64,000 nucleotides of DNA, taken from assembly GCA_018435055.1 (NCBI GenBank), contig JAHDOA010000018.1:62001-126000 (forward strand). The letters run 5' to 3'. The DNA comes from Pelotomaculum sp. Its GTDB lineage: Bacteria > Bacillota > Desulfotomaculia > Desulfotomaculales > Pelotomaculaceae. Position 1 is the stretch's first letter. Every line of letters begins with the position of its first letter. Below are positions 60,089 to 64,000 of this stretch, one piece after another. The translations under genes and the position numbers were made by a program. The notes below the pieces were generated by a model. The model was given only the letters and a program-made list of their open reading frames with translations. It made no database searches and was not told the DNA's origin.

Positions 60089-60733
60089 ATGAAGGATTTG
60101 CCATATATGAATACTTTAAATGAGTTTCAATTGGGGCAAGAAGCTATTAACTATATTAAGTTTGTTCTAAACGGCGGCAAAACATTATCTTACTGTATTT
60201 TAAAGAATTGCAATTTAGATTATGGTAAAGTAAAAACCTGCTTGCCACCCAACTTTAAAGATGATGTTAATATATTTGACTACAATAAAAATATTTTATC
60301 AGATTCATTTATTAATAACATACCAAATAACATACCAACTAAAACAGATAGCCTTCTAGCCCAGATAATTGAATCATACCTGGGAATTGGGGGTGGCAAT
60401 GTCTGTATTTTAGAAGATGCTGCAGCAAATGCTGATGCCCCTTGTATGATGCATGTTATTGAGGATTCAGACACCTTAGTATTTGGCCAGGAAGTATACT
60501 ATATTCTATGCAATAAAGGTGTTATGGATAATAAGAAGATTGAGAAGAGAATTCACTATGCAAAATCATTATGGCATTTCGTTTGTATTTTTACATCCTT
60601 AAGAGAAGGTGAAATTATGTCACTCAAAAAAGATATTACTGAGCATGAACTGAACTTGTTGGCGAAAAATACTGTAAAAATTGCTATTGGGGCATATGCC
60701 GGCAATGGGTATTTAATCTGGCAAAAGGATTAA
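60089..60733 (+). CDS. Hypothetical protein
   Basis: A 214-residue protein with no motif that I recognise. It has N-terminal 'GQEAINYIKFVLNGGKTLSYCILKNCNLDYGKVKTCLPPNF', a glycine-rich 'GIGGGNVCILEDAAANADAPCMM' and C-terminal 'IAIGAYAGNGYLIWQKD'. Six or more cysteines are dispersed, not clustered as metal sites. A start at ATG 60107 behind GAAGGA is also possible. Codon use is AT-rich compared with most of the window, and the gene sits in the accessory stretch, which hints at transfer. Confidence 0.5.
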   Translation: MKDLPYMNTLNEFQLGQEAINYIKFVLNGGKTLSYCILKNCNLDYGKVKTCLPPNFKDDVNIFDYNKNILSDSFINNIPNNIPTKTDSLLAQIIESYLGIGGGNVCILEDAAANADAPCMMHVIEDSDTLVFGQEVYYILCNKGVMDNKKIEKRIHYAKSLWHFVCIFTSLREGEIMSLKKDITEHELNLLAKNTVKIAIGAYAGNGYLIWQKD

Positions 60734-61037
60734 TTTTTTATCGGCTAGTTTACATAATATCTATTAGCGGAACTAAAATAGCGGGTTGTTTTAACGAAAA
60801 AACGTGTCTTTTTTAAGGGGGCTATCTTCTGTTCATAAGGTCTCCTCTTCTAATCAAAACAGATAATCAAACAGAGCCTGTTCTTACTGTGTTCCTTTTC
60901 CACCAGGTCCAATCACCCCGGAGCGTAAATTAAAACGCGTTAGAAACGATTCTAGCGCGTCATATTCTCAGTTAAATTGTTATTATAGGTTAACCAGTTA
61001 TTATGAACTACACAAAGAAGATCAATTGTAATTCTGT
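60734..61037. other. Intergenic region between convergent genes, with repeat copy 2
   Basis: No supported gene in these 304 bp. The palindrome at 60932-60960 is the only strong signal. Confidence 0.4.
60932..60960 (-). repeat. Palindrome, copy 2 of a repeated element
   Basis: AAAACGCGTTAGAA and TTCTAGCGCGT around an ACGA loop. Its two arms equal those of the reverse complement of copy 1 at 58000-58034 (14 and 11 bases), though the loops differ. On the minus strand it lies past the phospholipase stop and leads into TTTTAATTTA, so it probably also works as a terminator. Confidence 0.6.
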
Positions 61038-61718
61038 CTATGGTGTGACGCTATCCAAAAAGAATGATAAAAATCCGGCGGTAGTTCTCTGGGCCAGCGG
61101 CAGCAAAATTTTTGTCGCCATATCATACGAACGTCTTGACCTTATTAAAGAGACATACGGGAAATAGGCCCTGGAAATATTTGCGTTATGTTCAACCCAG
61201 CTACCGGAATTTGCATTACAATTATAAACTCCGTCTGACGAGACCTCATAGCAGGAAAAGTGCTCCTGCACCCACTTTTCATATTCAGTGTGGCCGCAGA
61301 AAGCAGCGTTTGCAGAATGATGGGGCACGCACAGGTCCTGAACTAGATGGACTGCAGCGCCGAGAAAAAACATGGATTTCGACCTTTTATTCTTTGACCA
61401 GTAATACCTGGCTTTATCAAAAAAATACTCGCATTCAAATTTTGCGTTTGGATATGGGCCGTATCCATTTTTATCTTCAGGGTTTAGATAATGAAAAAAA
61501 TATTTCCACCCTTTATCGGCCCAAACCACACCCCTATTTAAATTGTCTATATGGCTGTTAAGAAAAAGCGCGTGTTTTTTCATCCCATCGTTTTTTAAAA
61601 TTATAATACCCTGTTTAATGCAAAAAAGATGAGTAACTCCTCTTCCCGAAAATAAATTTTGTATAGGCGTGCCTGACATCAAAAAATTCTTTATAACATC
61701 CCAGGATGTCGCTGACAA
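61038..61718 (-). CDS. Zinc-dependent phospholipase C-like protein
   Basis: The 226-residue protein resembles the Zn-dependent PLC (S1/P1-fold) family. Visible blocks are 'GVTHLFCIKQGIIILKNDGM', 'GWKYFFHYLNP', 'NAKFECEYFFDKARYYWSKN' and 'SMFFLGAAVHLVQDLCVPHHS', followed by a His in 'GHTEYEKW', which together carry the His/Asp/Glu zinc ligands. Unlike secreted clostridial PLCs it has no signal peptide, and the N-terminal Trp that binds zinc after export is not at the start. It may be intracellular or a non-classical form. TTG start behind GGGGAAGGG. Confidence 0.72.
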   Translation of the reverse strand: MSATSWDVIKNFLMSGTPIQNLFSGRGVTHLFCIKQGIIILKNDGMKKHALFLNSHIDNLNRGVVWADKGWKYFFHYLNPEDKNGYGPYPNAKFECEYFFDKARYYWSKNKRSKSMFFLGAAVHLVQDLCVPHHSANAAFCGHTEYEKWVQEHFSCYEVSSDGVYNCNANSGSWVEHNANISRAYFPYVSLIRSRRSYDMATKILLPLAQRTTAGFLSFFLDSVTP

Positions 61719-61801
61719 AGTATTCCCTTCCCCGTTTTTTATATTGCATTATAATAATCTTTGAGGGAAGCATTAAAGTTATTCAACATTGCTTAAATAT
61801 T

Positions 61802-62428
61802 TTAATATTTCAGTTCATGGCTGCTTAATTCCTGTGCCGCGTTATATCCCATATTAAATGCTTTCATATTTAATTCAAGTACTCTTTCTGGAACTACCTG
61901 GCCAATAATGCGAACAAATGTTTCCTTGGGTATATAGAGATAATTAAATCCGGCCAGAGCCCCAACCATGACAATATTTTGCATAACCGGATTTCCTGCC
62001 CGGGACGCTATATTAGTGCTTTCAATATAATAAACATGGTCTGACATATCCTTCAGTTGGTTCAGTAAAACATCAATTGCCGGATATTTATCCTTGCCCA
62101 TGAGGACGCCTACCGGATAAACCGGGCGGGGGTTGACAATAATATTTACATCATTGCTGCCGAATTCCAGTGTCGCTCGCGCTGCTTCCACTGGTTCAAA
62201 GCCGATAATCACATGGGCACAGCCCGAAGGGATTATTGGCCCATAAAGCAATTTGCGTGACAGCCTGATGTGGGAAGACACAGATCCACCGCGTTGGGAC
62301 ATACCGTATGACTCGCCTACAGTAACCTTATAACCAACAGCAACGGCAGCTTTTGCCAGGATCTCTGAAACAAGTATATTCCCCTGTCCGCCTACACCCG
62401 AAATTATCAGGTTCATCGGATCTTTCAT
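61802..62428 (-). CDS. iorB: Indolepyruvate:ferredoxin oxidoreductase, beta subunit
   Basis: The beta (gamma-type) subunit of indolepyruvate oxidoreductase pairs with IorA to oxidise aryl pyruvates to acyl-CoA with ferredoxin reduction. The 208-residue sequence begins MNLIISGVGGQGNILVSEILAKAA and has 'YGMSQRGGSVSSHIR', both characteristic. The start is one base after the iorA stop, so they are cotranscribed and coupled. It could serve tryptophan, phenylalanine or tyrosine degradation. Confidence 0.92.
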   Translation of the reverse strand: MKDPMNLIISGVGGQGNILVSEILAKAAVAVGYKVTVGESYGMSQRGGSVSSHIRLSRKLLYGPIIPSGCAHVIIGFEPVEAARATLEFGSNDVNIIVNPRPVYPVGVLMGKDKYPAIDVLLNQLKDMSDHVYYIESTNIASRAGNPVMQNIVMVGALAGFNYLYIPKETFVRIIGQVVPERVLELNMKAFNMGYNAAQELSSHELKY

Positions 62429-62429
62429 T

Positions 62430-64000
62430 TTAGCCTTCTCCCCCCTCTACTACAATTGCTCCAGCCGGGCAAAGGCTGGCGCAAACTCCGCATCCGGCGC
62501 AAACAGCTTCGTCTATTGCCGCTTTCCCTGCATCCGGATCCCATATATTGCCAGGACACCCCCACACTGAGGTGCAGAAGCGGCCGCAACCGCACGTGTC
62601 ACCCCGGCAGAGTGACGGATCCACATACACCCTTCTTTTCTGCCTTGTTTTACGCCCTGCTACAAGGGCACATTCCTGACGCAGGATCAGTACTTTTACC
62701 CCTGACTCGCGCAACATTTCACATATTTTTTCCGCAACCGCGTTATTATCGAAAGGATCAGCTACTTCACATGTTACGCCGAGACCCCTTACAATATCTT
62801 CAACCATCACTTTATTTAAATCTACACCATTTACTGTTTTACCTGTGCCGGGGTGCGGCTGGTGACCGGTCATCGCTGTGACGCCGTTGTCAAGAACAAT
62901 GCACAAAAAATCCGATCCGGTGTAGTGGCCGTTGATAAGGCCCGGTATTACGGCATGGTAAAAAGTCGAATCGCCAACAAATGTCAGCGCTGGCCTTTTC
63001 AAGCCAAACCTGCCAAGTTTGCTTAAACTGCCGGCAATAGCCGGTCCGGCTCCCATGCAGTGCAGTGTGTCGAATATGTTAAAGCCGGTATCCCAGGCGC
63101 CGAGACAGTAACAGCCGATATCACCGGCAACTATGCAGTCTCTACCGTCTACCGCGATAGCCGTCTTAACCGCCCAGAATGAAGCCCTGTGCGGGCAACC
63201 GGGGCACATGGCGTATTCCCGCGGCGGTATCAATTCTTTTAGTTCTTCGCGCCTTTCAGGCGGATATCCGGGCATATCATAATGAATGCCTTTTACTCTG
63301 GCTAAGGTTTGCAGGATGATATCGACGTTCATTTCGCCACAGGAAGGCCCGCGCATTCCAGCTATATCTCCTGTGGTTTTACCGAAAAACTTGACTTTAT
63401 GGTCACAATTCCTGGCATAAAGAAGCATAACCCCTTCTTCCAGAAAAGGGCGGACCTCCTCTGCAAAAATTACAACGCTGACTCCCCGCAGATGAGATAT
63501 TATAAAATTCTCCGGCAGGGGGAAAGTTGTTCCTACCCTTACCAACTTTATGTCATCTTTAAGACCGAGTAGAATAATTGCCTCTCTGGCATACAGCAGG
63601 CTTGTGCCGCTGCAAAATATAGCTGTGTCAGCGCCTTCAGGACCCTCGGCGAAGTTCAGGCCGCATTCCTCAAGGACAACAGCCGCCTTCCCGATCCTGT
63701 CTCTGGCTTTCATATGGAATACTGTTTTGGTTAAAAAACATTCGCCGGACGGGAAGAAAGCATCCTTTTTTTTCTCCAGCGGTTCTCCCAGCACAACCAA
63801 TCCCCGCGAGTGGGATACCCTGGTAACCGAGCGAAGAATTACCGGTCCCTTAATCCTTTCCGAAAGGGAAAAAGCCTTTATAGCCATCTCCTTTGCCTCT
63901 TCCACGGTCGATGGTTCGAGGACCGGTATCATGGCCGCTTTAGCCAGGTAACGTGAATCGTACTCTTTTACACTTGAATGCCCTTGCGGGTCATCTGCCA
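62430..64000 (-). CDS. iorA: Indolepyruvate:ferredoxin oxidoreductase, alpha subunit (5' end outside window)
   Basis: The alpha subunit binds thiamine diphosphate and [4Fe-4S] clusters. The frame is open to the right edge, so the N-terminal PP-like domain, about 150-200 residues, is missing from the window. Visible are 'YLAKAAMIPVLEPSTVEEAKEM' at the edge, 'HSRGLVV', the TPP-binding part 'MCPGCPHRASFWAVK', 'GDIGCYCLGAW', 'MGAGPAIAGSL' and 'VGDSTFYHAVIPGLING', and a C-terminal ferredoxin with 'CRGDTCGCGRFCTSVWGCP' and CAGCGVCASLCPAGAI. It is upstream of iorB in the same operon. Confidence 0.93.
   Translation of the reverse strand, partial: ADDPQGHSSVKEYDSRYLAKAAMIPVLEPSTVEEAKEMAIKAFSLSERIKGPVILRSVTRVSHSRGLVVLGEPLEKKKDAFFPSGECFLTKTVFHMKARDRIGKAAVVLEECGLNFAEGPEGADTAIFCSGTSLLYAREAIILLGLKDDIKLVRVGTTFPLPENFIISHLRGVSVVIFAEEVRPFLEEGVMLLYARNCDHKVKFFGKTTGDIAGMRGPSCGEMNVDIILQTLARVKGIHYDMPGYPPERREELKELIPPREYAMCPGCPHRASFWAVKTAIAVDGRDCIVAGDIGCYCLGAWDTGFNIFDTLHCMGAGPAIAGSLSKLGRFGLKRPALTFVGDSTFYHAVIPGLINGHYTGSDFLCIVLDNGVTAMTGHQPHPGTGKTVNGVDLNKVMVEDIVRGLGVTCEVADPFDNNAVAEKICEMLRESGVKVLILRQECALVAGRKTRQKRRVYVDPSLCRGDTCGCGRFCTSVWGCPGNIWDPDAGKAAIDEAVCAGCGVCASLCPAGAIVVEGGEG

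Noticed and set aside
1-64000. CRISPR array, prophage or conjugative element
   Set aside because: No regularly spaced repeats, no cas genes, no phage structural or conjugation genes were found. The only mobile element seen is the insertion sequence at 649-2486.

Overview
The window looks like a chromosome segment of a spore-forming, strictly anaerobic member of the Firmicutes, probably a Desulfotomaculum/Pelotomaculum-type Peptococcaceae. This rests on gene content, not on any marker search. Sporulation and germination genes (sleB, spoVB-like, a 21-codon spoVM) sit beside hallmarks of fermentative or syntrophic energy metabolism: MeaB, an HdrCBA/Flx-type electron-transfer operon, a trimeric NuoE/NuoF-type [FeFe] hydrogenase and indolepyruvate:ferredoxin oxidoreductase. 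GTG and TTG starts behind strong AGGAGG-type ribosome sites are common.

Layout. 0-2.5 kb: the 3' end of an ATP-type PEP carboxykinase gene, followed 17 bp later by an IS1380-like element with about 20-bp terminal inverted repeats. 2.7-14.5 kb: mostly housekeeping (DnaD- and DnaC-like replication proteins, sleB, a P-loop/Asp23 protein, adk, trxB, meaB, cyclophilin, dinG), tRNA-Pro, tRNA-Gln, a decayed tRNA-Arg, and a very small spoVM. 14.9-22.7 kb: the hdrC-hdrB-hdrA-mvhD-FeS-FeS-flavoprotein operon, then fdhD. 22.9-36.1 kb: copZ, folE, surE, spoVB-like, a second EF-G-like gene, tRNA-Trp, ddl, deoC, a UPF0182 protein and pfkA. 36.3-40.8 kb: a glycosyltransferase and a zur-znuACB zinc operon behind a perfect 20-bp palindrome. 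41-45.4 kb: hydCBA. 45.5-56.9 kb: mixed genes including an acyl-CoA ligase with an altered ATP-binding signature, an MFS transporter, an ene-reductase, topB and an NlpC/P60 hydrolase. 57-61.7 kb: an AT-rich stretch of accessory genes containing two related palindromes. 61.8-64 kb: iorB and the 3' part of iorA, which runs off the right edge.

The most notable system is the operon at 14.9-21.7 kb. Two of its genes, hdrA and mvhD, are each interrupted by one in-frame TGA exactly where relatives carry a conserved cysteine (hdrA codon 196, mvhD codon 71). Each TGA is followed by a hairpin placed like a bacterial SECIS element. I read both as selenocysteine codons, giving a two-selenoprotein flavin-based electron-bifurcating complex that would link NAD(H), ferredoxin and a disulfide or another partner. 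A standard gene caller would report four broken fragments. Together with HydABC (NADH + reduced ferredoxin to H2) and IorAB (a ferredoxin reducer), it suggests a cell that balances NADH and ferredoxin by electron bifurcation or confurcation.
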